Below are positions 25,769 through 33,942 of a DNA stretch of 64,000 bases, in pieces. Source of the stretch: Paraburkholderia acidisoli (GTDB lineage Bacteria; Pseudomonadota; Gammaproteobacteria; Burkholderiales; Burkholderiaceae); contig NZ_CP046914.1 in the NCBI RefSeq assembly GCF_009789675.1, positions 806,001-870,000 on the forward strand, read 5' to 3'. Position numbers and translations under genes: made by a program. Numbering within the stretch: position 1 is the stretch's first letter; each line of letters opens with the position of its first letter. Below the pieces are notes generated by a model. It had not been told where the DNA came from. It made no database searches and saw nothing but the letters and a program-made list of their open reading frames with translations.

Positions 25769-27514
25769 CTAGTCGGCGCGCGGCACTTTCGGCGCGGGCA
25801 ATTCGCGCAGCACACGCTCGCCTTCCTTCGCCGTGTAGCGCTTGACGGCCTCGCACCAGCCGCGCGCGAAACCGAGTTGATACGGCTCGGCGTCCATGCT
25901 TTCGAGATAGCGCAGCGCGACGGCCGCGTCGTTGCCGTCGCCGAGCACGCTTTGCAGCCGCGCGAGCGTGCGGACGAGATCGGTGCGCGTGCGGCGCGAG
26001 GCGATCGGCGCAAAAAACTCGACGGCGTAGCGCAAATACTTCGCGTTGATACGCACGCGATGCCGGCTGGCTTCGTCGATGGCGGTGAGCTTGGGCGTGT
26101 TCGCGAGTTCGTCGTGGTAACGGCGCAAACGCTTCTTCGCGTGAGCACGCAGCGGGCGCGCCCGTTCTCCGGCGAGGCCCGTCGAACCGTCCTGATCGGC
26201 CCGGCGCGCGCGGCGCGTGAGCGCGTCGAGCCATTGCAGCCAGGCCAGCGCGGCCAGCGCGTATCGCGGCGACAGCAGCGCCTCGCGCAAGCTGGCGCGC
26301 GCCGCTTGACGCCGGGCGTCCGCTTCTGCGCGCAGCGCGGTCCAGCGCGCGGGATCGACGTCGGCGGCCGCGAGCGCGGGCAAGGTCGAGTCGACGAAGA
26401 CATCGCGATCGCGCGCGTCGCCGAGCAGCGCGCCGAGCCAGCGCAGTTCGGGCTCGATCTGCGTCTTCCACGCGTCGTCGCGCCAGTGCGCGAAGAGCCG
26501 CATGGCCGTGCGCAGGCGGCGTTGCGCGACCCGCATCTGGTGGATGAATTCGCCGTTGGCGCTGCCGCGCACGCCCGCGTCGTTACCGAACCATTGCGCG
26601 CCGATATTGCGGCAGATCGCGACCAGCGCGTCGGCGGCGCTGCGGGCGCCCGCGAGATCGACGGGCTCGGCGCGCGCCACGCGCACGTCGCCCGCGACAT
26701 CGCCCGACGCGGCGCGCTCGACGGCGTCTGCGTCGCGCACGAACGCGGGCGCGTACGGCCCCATCGCGCCGATCAACTCGCGCGCACAGTCGAACAACGC
26801 GGCAACGAGCGGCGCGTCGTCCTCGCCTTCCGGCCACGCCGCGCTCACGCGCCATTCGTGCACGGTCGAAGCCGCAGGCGTCGCGGGTTCGGCACGCAGG
26901 TCGGCGTCGAAGGTGAGCAATACGTCGATGCCCTCGCGCGGCCATTGCCAGCGGCTGCGCAGCGCGTGCAAGGTCGCCGCGGGCCGCAACGCGCCCGTGG
27001 CGGCGAGCGCTTCGCGAAACGGCGTGGGCGCGGCATCGAACAGCGCGTTGGCCACGTCGCTCGCATCGAGCGGCGCGACGAAGATCGGCGTGACGACCGC
27101 GATGCCCGGCGTATGCACGCGCCGCTGCGACACGACGACGCGATGGCTGTTTGCGGACGCTCGCGGCGCGACATCGGCGACATCGACCTGAGAATCGGAA
27201 TCAGATGCATCGCGCGCCGCGTCGTGCGTATCGACGGTCACGCGCCAGCCCGCGCGCGCCAATGCGCCGTCGCTGTCGAACGACACCACGGTGGTAGGCG
27301 TTTGCGTATCGGGCAGCGCCACGAGCGCGGGCAACGCTTCGGCGAACACGAGCGCCGCCGCGCCAGCGGGCGAGCGCGCTGCCCGGCATGACGCGGCTGC
27401 GGGCACGGCGGCCGGATCCGGCACATCGGCGTTATCCGGCGGGCGCGGCGCGTTCGACGGGGGCGGCGCGAACGGCGTCACGACATCCAGCACGATTTCC
27501 AGAACGCGAGCCAT
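25769..27514 (-). CDS. CHAD-domain protein with a degenerate CYTH-like N-terminus
   Basis: CHAD domains are helical bundles rich in conserved His and basic residues, and characterised ones bind inorganic polyphosphate. The CHAD region runs from about residue 300 to the end, with the hallmark FIHQMRVAQRRLRTAMRLF (H325) and a second half containing HRVRINAKYLRYAVEFFAP. The first 290 residues begin MARVLEIVLDV, resembling a CYTH start, but lack its ExExK signature and are full of Ala/Pro insertions, so the triphosphatase function is doubtful. GGAG precedes the ATG at 27514. It is divergent from DUF465-ppk2, a setting that fits a polyphosphate role. Confidence 0.88.
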   Translation of the reverse strand: MARVLEIVLDVVTPFAPPPSNAPRPPDNADVPDPAAVPAAASCRAARSPAGAAALVFAEALPALVALPDTQTPTTVVSFDSDGALARAGWRVTVDTHDAARDASDSDSQVDVADVAPRASANSHRVVVSQRRVHTPGIAVVTPIFVAPLDASDVANALFDAAPTPFREALAATGALRPAATLHALRSRWQWPREGIDVLLTFDADLRAEPATPAASTVHEWRVSAAWPEGEDDAPLVAALFDCARELIGAMGPYAPAFVRDADAVERAASGDVAGDVRVARAEPVDLAGARSAADALVAICRNIGAQWFGNDAGVRGSANGEFIHQMRVAQRRLRTAMRLFAHWRDDAWKTQIEPELRWLGALLGDARDRDVFVDSTLPALAAADVDPARWTALRAEADARRQAARASLREALLSPRYALAALAWLQWLDALTRRARRADQDGSTGLAGERARPLRAHAKKRLRRYHDELANTPKLTAIDEASRHRVRINAKYLRYAVEFFAPIASRRTRTDLVRTLARLQSVLGDGNDAAVALRYLESMDAEPYQLGFARGWCEAVKRYTAKEGERVLRELPAPKVPRAD

Positions 27515-27697
27515 GAACGCTCCAGCTTCGATGAGTAGGCGCGAATGATGGTACACGCGAGTCGGGCGCCGCGCGCCAGGGTGCGTCACTGACGACGGTC
27601 AAGGTTTTTGCGTCGCGTCGGTGGAAGAATCGTCGATTACATTCCGCTTCCTCGCGGCCTGGATCGTAACGTGTTGCCCCATCTTAAGGAGTGTTGA

Positions 27698-27934
27698 GTG
27701 TTCCCCGAATTCAGAGACCTGATCTCGCGCCTCAAGATCGACGACGAGCATTTCGCGCGGCTGTTTCATCGCCATAACGAACTCGATCAGCAAATCAAGA
27801 ATATGGAAGCCGGTATCGTGCCGTCGCACGGCATGGAAATCGAGCAACTGAAAAAAGAAAAGCTCCGGCTCAAGGACTCGCTCTGGCTCACGCTGCGCAA
27901 AGCGGAAAGCGCCGCCAGCGGAGCGCCGTCATGA
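27698..27934 (+). CDS. DUF465 / YdcH-family small protein
   Basis: A 78-residue, highly helical protein of unknown function, MFPEFRDLISRLKIDDEHFA then FHRHNELDQQIKNMEAG and EIEQLKKEKLRLKDSLW, matching the DUF465 (YdcH) family. It starts with GTG at 27698, supported by AAGGAG six bases upstream; no ATG fits. Its stop overlaps the ppk2 start as ATGA, so the two are translationally coupled. It could be a small partner of PPK2, but this is inference from gene order only. Confidence 0.9.
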   Translation: MFPEFRDLISRLKIDDEHFARLFHRHNELDQQIKNMEAGIVPSHGMEIEQLKKEKLRLKDSLWLTLRKAESAASGAPS

Positions 27935-29031
27935 GCACCGCCCCGCTTCACGCCGCGGAACAAGACGACTCCGGCGCGCACGCGGCCGCCCTCACACCGC
28001 ATGGCGCGGAGTTGCGCAGCGTGGAAAGCGCGCTCGAAGCGGCGCATCAGGTCGCGGCGGGCGCGCTGCATGATCTTGTCGCGCAAAGCCGGGAACAGAA
28101 GGAGGAGCAAACGCAGGCGCCCGCCACGCTGCTCGATTCCATCGCCGCGCTCATGGAAGGCATGTCGCCCGACGAGGTCGTGCAACTGCGCCGCCTGCTG
28201 CTAGAAGGCAATCCGGCCGAATGGCGTCACGCGCGCGCGCGCAACCCCGACGACGAACTCGCCGAGAACTGGCGCGAAGGCGCGTATCCGTATCGGCATC
28301 TGATGTCGCGGCGCGCGTACGAGCGGCAGAAATACCGGCTGCAGGTGGAATTGCTCAAGCTGCAAGCGTGGGTGCGCGAAACCGGCCAGCGCGTGGTGAT
28401 CCTGTTCGAGGGCCGCGACGCCGCCGGCAAGGGCGGCACGATCAAGCGCTTCATGGAGCACATGAATCCGCGCGGCGCGCGCGTGGTCGCGCTTGAAAAA
28501 CCCAGCGAGGTCGAGCGCGGCCAGTGGTATTTCCAGCGCTACGTGCAGCATCTGCCTTCGGCGGGCGAGATCGTGCTGTTCGACCGCTCCTGGTACAACC
28601 GCGCGGGCGTCGAGCACGTCATGGGCTTTTGCACGCAGGCGGAATATGCCGATTTCATACAGCAAGTGCCCGAGTTCGAACGCCAGCTCATTCACAGCGG
28701 CATTCATCTCATCAAGTTCTGGTTCTCGGTGAGCCAGGCGGAGCAGCGCCGCCGCTTCAAGGAGCGCAAGGTGCATCCGCTCAAACAATGGAAGCTGAGT
28801 CCCGTCGACCTCGCTTCGCTCGACAAGTGGGACGAGTACACGCAAGCGAAGGAAGCCATGTTTTCGCAAACCGACACCGCGGACGCGCCGTGGACCGTCG
28901 TGCGCTCCGATTGCAAGAAGCGCGCGCGGCTCAACGCCATGCGCCATGTGCTCAACAAACTGCCGTACGCGAGCCGCGATACCGAAACCATCGGCCGGGT
29001 GGACCCGCTGCTGGTGAGCCGGGCGGTGTGA
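27931..29031 (+). CDS. ppk2: Polyphosphate kinase 2
   Basis: PPK2 transfers phosphate between polyphosphate and nucleotides, mostly running toward NTP synthesis. The single-domain core (about residues 125-355) carries Walker A GRDAAGKGG at 161-169, Walker B VLFDRSWYNRAGVEHVMGF with D218, and a lid segment around RRRFKERKVHPLKQWKLSPVD. The N-terminal 110 residues form a variable region with a helical EALAA-like part. The length (366) and single core suggest the class I type that acts on diphosphates. It is coupled to DUF465 upstream and ends at an intrinsic terminator. Confidence 0.95.
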   Translation: MSTAPLHAAEQDDSGAHAAALTPHGAELRSVESALEAAHQVAAGALHDLVAQSREQKEEQTQAPATLLDSIAALMEGMSPDEVVQLRRLLLEGNPAEWRHARARNPDDELAENWREGAYPYRHLMSRRAYERQKYRLQVELLKLQAWVRETGQRVVILFEGRDAAGKGGTIKRFMEHMNPRGARVVALEKPSEVERGQWYFQRYVQHLPSAGEIVLFDRSWYNRAGVEHVMGFCTQAEYADFIQQVPEFERQLIHSGIHLIKFWFSVSQAEQRRRFKERKVHPLKQWKLSPVDLASLDKWDEYTQAKEAMFSQTDTADAPWTVVRSDCKKRARLNAMRHVLNKLPYASRDTETIGRVDPLLVSRAV

Positions 29032-29055
29032 TCGGGCGAAACGGGGGTGAATAGC

Positions 29056-29083
29056 AAAGGCGGCGCACGAGTGCGCCGCTTTT
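29056..29083 (+). terminator. Rho-independent terminator after ppk2
   Basis: A 9-bp GC-rich stem, GCGGCGCAC and GTGCGCCGC, with a minimal GA centre is flanked by AAA before and TTTT after. It lies 25 bases past the ppk2 stop. Confidence 0.8.
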
Positions 29084-29133
29084 GCATGGGCATCCGCGCG
29101 CTGAGCCGATAAAGCCGCGCGCATTCAGCGCGC

Positions 29134-29517
29134 TCAGGTCGCGTACTGCGCCAGCCCGTTACCGAACGACCAGTCCTCGCGCGCCACGGTCACGAGATTC
29201 ACGAACACGTCTTCCTTGCGCACGCCCGGATTGCGCGCGAGGTTATCGGCGATCTTCGCGTAGAGCGCCTTCTTCTGCTCCTGTCCGCGCGTGTTGTTCG
29301 CGGCGATCTGGATGATCACGAGGTCATCGCTGCGTTCCACGCCCAGATAATGGCGGCCGAACACGAAGTTATCGGCGTCCATTTCGTTGACGATCATGAA
29401 CTGATCGTCCTCGGGCACGTTGAACGTTTCCATCAACGCGGCGTGAACGCCTTGGACCAGCGCCTTGCGGTACGGCGCCGGCTTGCCAGCGCGCAGAGCG
29501 ATTCGGGTGAGCGGCAT
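29134..29517 (-). CDS. Tautomerase-family protein
   Basis: A 127-residue member of the tautomerase superfamily, starting MPLTRIALRAGKPAPYRKAL so that Pro1 would be exposed as the catalytic base after Met removal. VHAALMETFNVPEDDQFMIV and VIIQIAANNTRGQEQKKALY are typical of the longer Tautomerase_2 type. ATG at 29517 has AAGGAG six bases upstream; the longer open frame upstream is an artefact crossing the LysR gene. It is divergent from a LysR gene, its probable regulator. Substrate unknown. Confidence 0.9.
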   Translation of the reverse strand: MPLTRIALRAGKPAPYRKALVQGVHAALMETFNVPEDDQFMIVNEMDADNFVFGRHYLGVERSDDLVIIQIAANNTRGQEQKKALYAKIADNLARNPGVRKEDVFVNLVTVAREDWSFGNGLAQYAT

Positions 29518-29561
29518 GTCGATCTCCTTGTTGGGTTTGACATGACAACAGCTTAGGCGCG

Positions 29562-29591
29562 ATCTATCATAATAAACAGACATCGATAGAT
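29562..29591. promoter_or_regulatory. Candidate LysR operator between tautomerase and regulator
   Basis: A perfect 7-bp inverted repeat, ATCTATC and GATAGAT, is separated by 16 bases in the 96-base divergent gap. The region is AT-rich against a GC-rich genome, as promoters are here. The arrangement fits binding of a LysR dimer controlling both genes. Confidence 0.5.
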
Positions 29592-29613
29592 ATTTCATCC
29601 ATTTACATCTGAA

Positions 29614-30465
29614 ATGAAACCGCTCGATCTGGATGCCGTGCGTGCCTTCGTGCTCGTGGCCGAACTCAGCAGCTTCACGCGCGCCGCCGAGGCGCTGGAC
29701 ACCACGCAATCGGCCGTGAGCCTCAAGCTCAAGCGGCTCGAGGCGCATTTGGGCAAGTCGTTGCTGGAGCGCACGCCGCGCGTGGTGCGACTCTCCGCCG
29801 AAGGGCTCGCGTTTCTGGGCGCCGCGCGCGATTTGCTGGGCGCGCACGAGCGCGCGCTAGGCGTGCTCTCCGGCGACGAGCGGCGTGTGGCGCTGGGTTT
29901 GAGCGAACATGTCGCCGACGCCGCGCTCGCCCGCCAGCTCGCGCAACTGCGCATGCACGATCCGGGGTTGGTGATCGAGCTGCATCTCGGGCTCTCCGCG
30001 CAATTGCTCGCGCAGTACGACGAGCGGCGGCTCGACGCCGTGATCCTGCGGCAGGCGGAAGAAGAGCCCGTACGCCCCGACGCGCGGCCGCTCTTTCGTG
30101 AACCGCTGGTCTGGCTGGCCGCGCCGCAATGGCAGTGGCAACCGGGCGCGCCGCTGCCGCTCGCCTTGCTGGCGGCGCCGTGCGCGGTGCGTGCGACCGC
30201 CATTCGCGCGCTCGACGCGGCGCAGATCGCCTGGACGGAAGTGTTCGTGGGCGGCGGCGTGGCGGCTATCGGCGCGGCGCTGGCTGCCGGGCTGGCCGTC
30301 TCGCCGCTGGCGCGGCGGGTGGCGCCGCGCGAACTCGTCGATGTCGGGTCGCGGCTAGGCCTGCCTGCGCTGCCCGCCTCGCGCGTGTTGATGTATTCGC
30401 GCGTGCACGAGCCGCGCACGGCGGCCACGCTGCAACTGCTCGCTTCGGCGCTGGGCGCGACTTGA
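29614..30465 (+). CDS. LysR-family transcriptional regulator
   Basis: The helix-turn-helix is MKPLDLDAVRAFVLVAELSS followed by FTRAAEALDTTQSAVSLKLKRLE, at residues 3-50. An effector-binding domain follows from about residue 90. At 283 residues it is slightly shorter than typical. It is divergent from the tautomerase gene across an inverted repeat and probably regulates it. Inducer unknown. Confidence 0.92.
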   Translation: MKPLDLDAVRAFVLVAELSSFTRAAEALDTTQSAVSLKLKRLEAHLGKSLLERTPRVVRLSAEGLAFLGAARDLLGAHERALGVLSGDERRVALGLSEHVADAALARQLAQLRMHDPGLVIELHLGLSAQLLAQYDERRLDAVILRQAEEEPVRPDARPLFREPLVWLAAPQWQWQPGAPLPLALLAAPCAVRATAIRALDAAQIAWTEVFVGGGVAAIGAALAAGLAVSPLARRVAPRELVDVGSRLGLPALPASRVLMYSRVHEPRTAATLQLLASALGAT

Positions 30466-30540
30466 CGGATCGCACCGCGCCTGGCGGCCGCTCGCCGCTC
30501 GCCCCGAATCCTCCCCAAACGCGGCTAACCGATTCCCGCC

Positions 30541-30580
30541 TTGCATAAATCCACAGATGGACTAATATCAACTAAAAGTT
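30541..30580 (+). promoter_or_regulatory. Promoter and palindrome before the MbcA/RES pair
   Basis: TTGCAT (-35, 30541-30546) and TAATAT (-10, 30563-30568) are 16 bases apart. A palindrome, AACTAAAAGTT, follows at 30570-30580, overlapping the expected transcription start. It is a plausible site for autoregulation by the antitoxin. Confidence 0.55.
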
Positions 30581-30600
30581 TCTTTCAGGACTCGACCACC

Positions 30601-31029
30601 ATGTCACCTGCCATTGCTTCCGCGGCGCCCGAACGACGTATCGGCGCCGAACCCTCGTTGACGGAAATGTCGGCGGCGGGTCTGCGGGCGTTCTTCGCCA
30701 TTGCGCGCGACTGGGACCTGAGCGTCGACGAGCAAATCGTCCTGCTCGGCTCGCCGGGCCGATCGACGTTCTTCAAATGGAAGCAGTCGCCGCAAACCGC
30801 GCGGCTCGGCCGCGACACGCTGGAGCGGCTGTCGCTCATGCTCGGCATCTACAAGGCGCTGCAGATTCTCCTGCCGCAACCCGCCGCCGCCGACACCTGG
30901 ATCAAGCGCCCCAACAGCGCCCCGCCGTTCGGCGGCCGGCGCGCGCTCGACCGCATGCTGGCCGGCAATATCAGCGACCTCGTGGCCGTGCGCCAGTATC
31001 TCGACGCAATGCGAGGCGGCTGGGCGTGA
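30601..31029 (+). CDS. MbcA/ParS/Xre-type antitoxin
   Basis: A 142-residue antitoxin whose C-terminal half binds and neutralises a RES-domain toxin. The central region, LRAFFAIARDWDLSVDEQIVLLGSPGRSTFFKWKQSP, is a helix-turn-helix-like segment (about residues 24-62). The toxin-binding DUF2384-type region is LSLMLGIYKALQILLPQP through NSAPPFGGRRALDRMLAG. ATG at 30601 is favoured as it fits after the promoter; the frame opens 60 bases earlier. The stop overlaps the toxin start. Confidence 0.9.
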   Translation: MSPAIASAAPERRIGAEPSLTEMSAAGLRAFFAIARDWDLSVDEQIVLLGSPGRSTFFKWKQSPQTARLGRDTLERLSLMLGIYKALQILLPQPAAADTWIKRPNSAPPFGGRRALDRMLAGNISDLVAVRQYLDAMRGGWA

Positions 31030-31727
31030 CGCAAACGAACTGGCAAGACCGTTGGCGCAGCGCGCCGCTCGCGTGGTCCCCGGCGTTCCGGGTCATCCCC
31101 ACGCGCTTTCCCGCCGTGAACCTGTTCGACCGCGTGGCGTCGCCGAAAGACTTCGAGGCGCTCTACGCGCTCGAGGCGCTCACCAACGACCGCCTGCGCA
31201 CCGAGACCGGCGACCTCGACCTCGTGCCGCGCGACGAGCGCCGCTTCGGTCCCGGCTACGGGCCCATCATGGCCGCGTTCACGCATCTGAATCCGCAGGG
31301 CAGCCGCTTCTCCGACGGCACCTACGGCGTGTTCTATTGCGCACGCTCGCGCGCCACCGCCATCGCCGAAACGCGTTATCACTCGGCGCTCTTTCTCGCG
31401 GCCACGAACGAGCCGCCGCTACGCCAGCAAATGCGGCTCTACACGGTGATGGCGCACGGCGACGTGATCGACATTCGCGACGATCCCGCGCTCGATCCCG
31501 GCGTACTCTCGCCCACCGACTACACCGCCGGCCAGGCGCTCGGCCGTGCCGCGCGCGCGGCGCAGGCGCCGGGCATCGCCTACCCTTCGGTGCGCGACGC
31601 GGGCGGCGAATGCCTTGCCGCGCTCAGCACGACGATCCTGCGTGCGTGCCATCACGCGGCGTATCTGGAATACAACTGGAGCGGCCAGAGCGTCGACATG
31701 GTGTTCGAGCTGAACCGCATCGTGTGA
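31026..31727 (+). CDS. RES-domain toxin
   Basis: RES-family toxins degrade NAD+ and arrest growth, and are held by a partner MbcA/Xre antitoxin. The three signature polar residues are represented by FRVIPTRFP (Arg), YGVFYCARSRATAIAETRYH (Glu) and YPSVRDAGGECLA (Ser). A GTG at 31026 overlaps the antitoxin stop as GTGA. The overlap and the antitoxin-first order fit the standard operon. At 233 residues it is somewhat longer than small RES toxins, with an extra N-terminal segment. It is complete, with no frameshift seen. Confidence 0.9.
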   Translation: MTQTNWQDRWRSAPLAWSPAFRVIPTRFPAVNLFDRVASPKDFEALYALEALTNDRLRTETGDLDLVPRDERRFGPGYGPIMAAFTHLNPQGSRFSDGTYGVFYCARSRATAIAETRYHSALFLAATNEPPLRQQMRLYTVMAHGDVIDIRDDPALDPGVLSPTDYTAGQALGRAARAAQAPGIAYPSVRDAGGECLAALSTTILRACHHAAYLEYNWSGQSVDMVFELNRIV

Positions 31728-31768
31728 GAACGCGGCGAGCGCCGCGCCTGAAATGCAGCGCTGCTCAT

Positions 31769-32512
31769 TCAGGGCAGCGCGATGGTCGCGGCGCCATGGG
31801 CGCGCGCTTCGGCGGTCGAAACCGACCAGCGGCGCGTGGTGAGCGCCTCGACCATCGTGAGGCGGCCTTCGGGAATGAAGGCGCCAGTGTCGAGAAACAT
31901 CTGCGAGCCGATCAAGCGCACTTCGCGCACGGGCGTATGGCCCACGTACGTGAGCGAGAGCACCTGGCGCGGCGGCGCCTGCGCCGAGCCGAGCACGATG
32001 TCGCGGCCCCAGAGCATGCGATCGCGCGTTTCCATGTCGATGTTGGCGCGATCGAGGTCGGCGTCGCTGCCGAGAAATTCCGCGTGCAGCACGTTGAAGC
32101 GCTCCACGCCCTCGCCCACCACGCGAGCGAGCGGCAAACGCCGCAAACGCAGCGCGTACTGCATCAGCGCGTCGGCGCTCAAACCCTGCGCCCAGCCGCC
32201 ACCGATGCCATACCAGCGATGCCGCGGCATGCGGCCTTCCGCCACCGCGCACAGCGTGTCTTCGTGGTTGCCGAGCACGGCGTAAAACCACGGTTTGTCG
32301 ATGAGCGCCAACGCTTCCTCGCATTGCGCGCGATCGCCGCGATCGACCAGATCGCCGACCGAAAACAGCCGGTCGCGCGCCGTGTCGAAATCGACTTCGC
32401 GCAGCAAGTAGCGCAGCGCTTCCACACAGCCATGCAGGTCGCCGACGATAAAATCGCGGCCCGCTGCATTGGCGGCGTGATGCTGCACGAGAGGAGCGTG
32501 AGAGAGTGTCAT
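31769..32512 (-). CDS. Metallophosphoesterase (PrpA/ApaH-like)
   Basis: A calcineurin-type phosphatase. The metal-binding motifs are GDLHG (about residue 24), GDLVDRG, GNHED and VGHTPVREV, in the canonical order. The family includes bacterial serine/threonine protein phosphatases (PrpA/PrpB) and diadenosine tetraphosphatases (ApaH). LWGRDIV resembles the PrpA type more than ApaH. It is 247 residues long and cytosolic. It stands alone on the minus strand next to the RES toxin gene, with no clear link between them. Confidence 0.88.
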   Translation of the reverse strand: MTLSHAPLVQHHAANAAGRDFIVGDLHGCVEALRYLLREVDFDTARDRLFSVGDLVDRGDRAQCEEALALIDKPWFYAVLGNHEDTLCAVAEGRMPRHRWYGIGGGWAQGLSADALMQYALRLRRLPLARVVGEGVERFNVLHAEFLGSDADLDRANIDMETRDRMLWGRDIVLGSAQAPPRQVLSLTYVGHTPVREVRLIGSQMFLDTGAFIPEGRLTMVEALTTRRWSVSTAEARAHGAATIALP

Positions 32513-32866
32513 TGCACCATCATAGCGCTGGGAGGCGGCGCCGATATGCGCGCCAAACAGCGTATCGACGATGAATTCATACGAATTCGCCGATGGCGCG
32601 CCGAACGCGGCCTCATAAAGGGATTAGAAGGCTCGCAAATCGCGTGCCTGTCACTGCGCCAACGGCACGTCTTGCACCTCGCTTTCAGGCATAAAACCGG
32701 CTAACGGCACGCTGCAACGCAGGCGTGAGTGCCGCGCCCCAACCGCGTGCATCGCGCCATCGCCACGGTAGAATCGCCGCAACGATCGACGCCGCTCGAC
32801 GCCTTATCGACCGACCATCGCGACAGATAACCGACACAAGAACTTAACCGCGCTCGAGGCCTCGTC
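32513..32866. other. 354-base gap with no recognised gene
   Basis: This intergenic stretch lies between the divergent metallophosphoesterase and DUF1345 genes. It contains a short repeated GAATTC pair near 32575-32590 and a TAGAAT at about 32769, which might belong to a DUF1345 promoter, but no -35 or terminator was found. No RNA gene was recognised. Confidence 0.5.
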
Positions 32867-33532
32867 ATGAATCTCGTCAATCTCTATCCGCGGGTGCTGC
32901 GCAACCGCCCGCATCTGATGATCGCCATCGCGGTGGGCGTCGTGCTCGGGGCGCTCGTGCCCGCCACGATCCGCCCTTCCGCGCGCGTGCTGGTGGGCTG
33001 GGACGCGGCCGTCTGGACTTACCTCGTGCTCATCTGGATTCACATGGCGCTCGCCGACGAAGCCAGCGTGCGCGCCAACGCGCGCCGCGAAGACGAGAAC
33101 GCGGGCACGGTGCTGTTCCTCATCTGCACGGCGACGGTCGCGAGCATCGTCGCCATCGTGCTCGAACTGGGCGCGACGAAAGATCTCGGCACGGCCTCGA
33201 AGGTGCTGCATTCGCTGCTTACCGGCCTCACGCTGATCGGCGCGTGGTTCCTCATTCCGACCATCTTCACGCTGCACTACGCGCGCCTCTACTACGGCTC
33301 CGATCCCAACGAGCCCGCGCTCGCCTTCCCCGACAAGAAGCTCACGCCGAACTATTGGGACTTCCTGTACTTCTCGTTCACGATCGCGTGCGCGTCGCAG
33401 ACCGCCGACATCTCGATCGTGGGCCGCACCGCGCGGCGCGGCGTGCTCGCGCAATCGATCCTCTCGTTCTATTTCAACGTCACGGTGCTCGGCCTGTGCG
33501 TGAACATCGCCGCGAGCATGGTCGGCAACTGA
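32867..33532 (+). CDS. DUF1345-family membrane protein
   Basis: Function unknown. A 221-residue protein with about five transmembrane helices ([71 protein letters not shown] and a C-terminal helix). The conserved part [20 protein letters not shown] is the DUF1345 signature, resembling the pore and selectivity region of small ion channels. No signal peptide and no operon partner are evident. Confidence 0.88.
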   Translation: MNLVNLYPRVLRNRPHLMIAIAVGVVLGALVPATIRPSARVLVGWDAAVWTYLVLIWIHMALADEASVRANARREDENAGTVLFLICTATVASIVAIVLELGATKDLGTASKVLHSLLTGLTLIGAWFLIPTIFTLHYARLYYGSDPNEPALAFPDKKLTPNYWDFLYFSFTIACASQTADISIVGRTARRGVLAQSILSFYFNVTVLGLCVNIAASMVGN

Positions 33533-33942
33533 CCGACACAAAGACGTCATGTCGATGCCGGCGGGTTCCGCTTGCCTCCCGCCGCGCTCGCGCTGATCGC
33601 TACAAACCTTACCGGCAATTGCTGCCGGCCCCGGCCCGTACAGGGCTCGCGACTCGCGGCGCCCAGCGGCCCGAACCGCAATCCCGGTCCCGCCGTGCGC
33701 CCCGCGGGCACGGTCATGCAAAGCAGATAGGCATACGCCTTGCTCCCTCCCCAGCCAAGTCGCCGCGCGGCGCGCGCTGTGGTTCCGTTTGGTTCCGGCC
33801 TGCTTCTGCACTACTCTGAACAGGTCGTGACGGGCCACCACGCGCCACGCGGCACACTCCGGCACCCCCTGGGCCGCGCGATCGCATTTCGGCCAGCCGC
33901 CGTCCTGCATCCCTGCCGCCCGACGTACCTGGAAGACGACCG
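33533..33942. other. 410-base gap upstream of the trehalose/alpha-glucan operon
   Basis: No gene was found in this stretch. It holds a 6-bp hairpin CCGGCA/TGCCGG at 33612-33628 (loop ATTGC) with no T-run, and a weak TACTCT at about 33812 without a matching -35. The promoter and any regulatory leader for the operon should lie here, but none can be called with confidence. Confidence 0.5.

Noticed and set aside
33790..33830. Sigma-54 promoter upstream of the trehalose operon
   Set aside because: The best match lacks the GG/GC pair at the correct spacing. The TACTCT there also lacks a -35, so no promoter is claimed.
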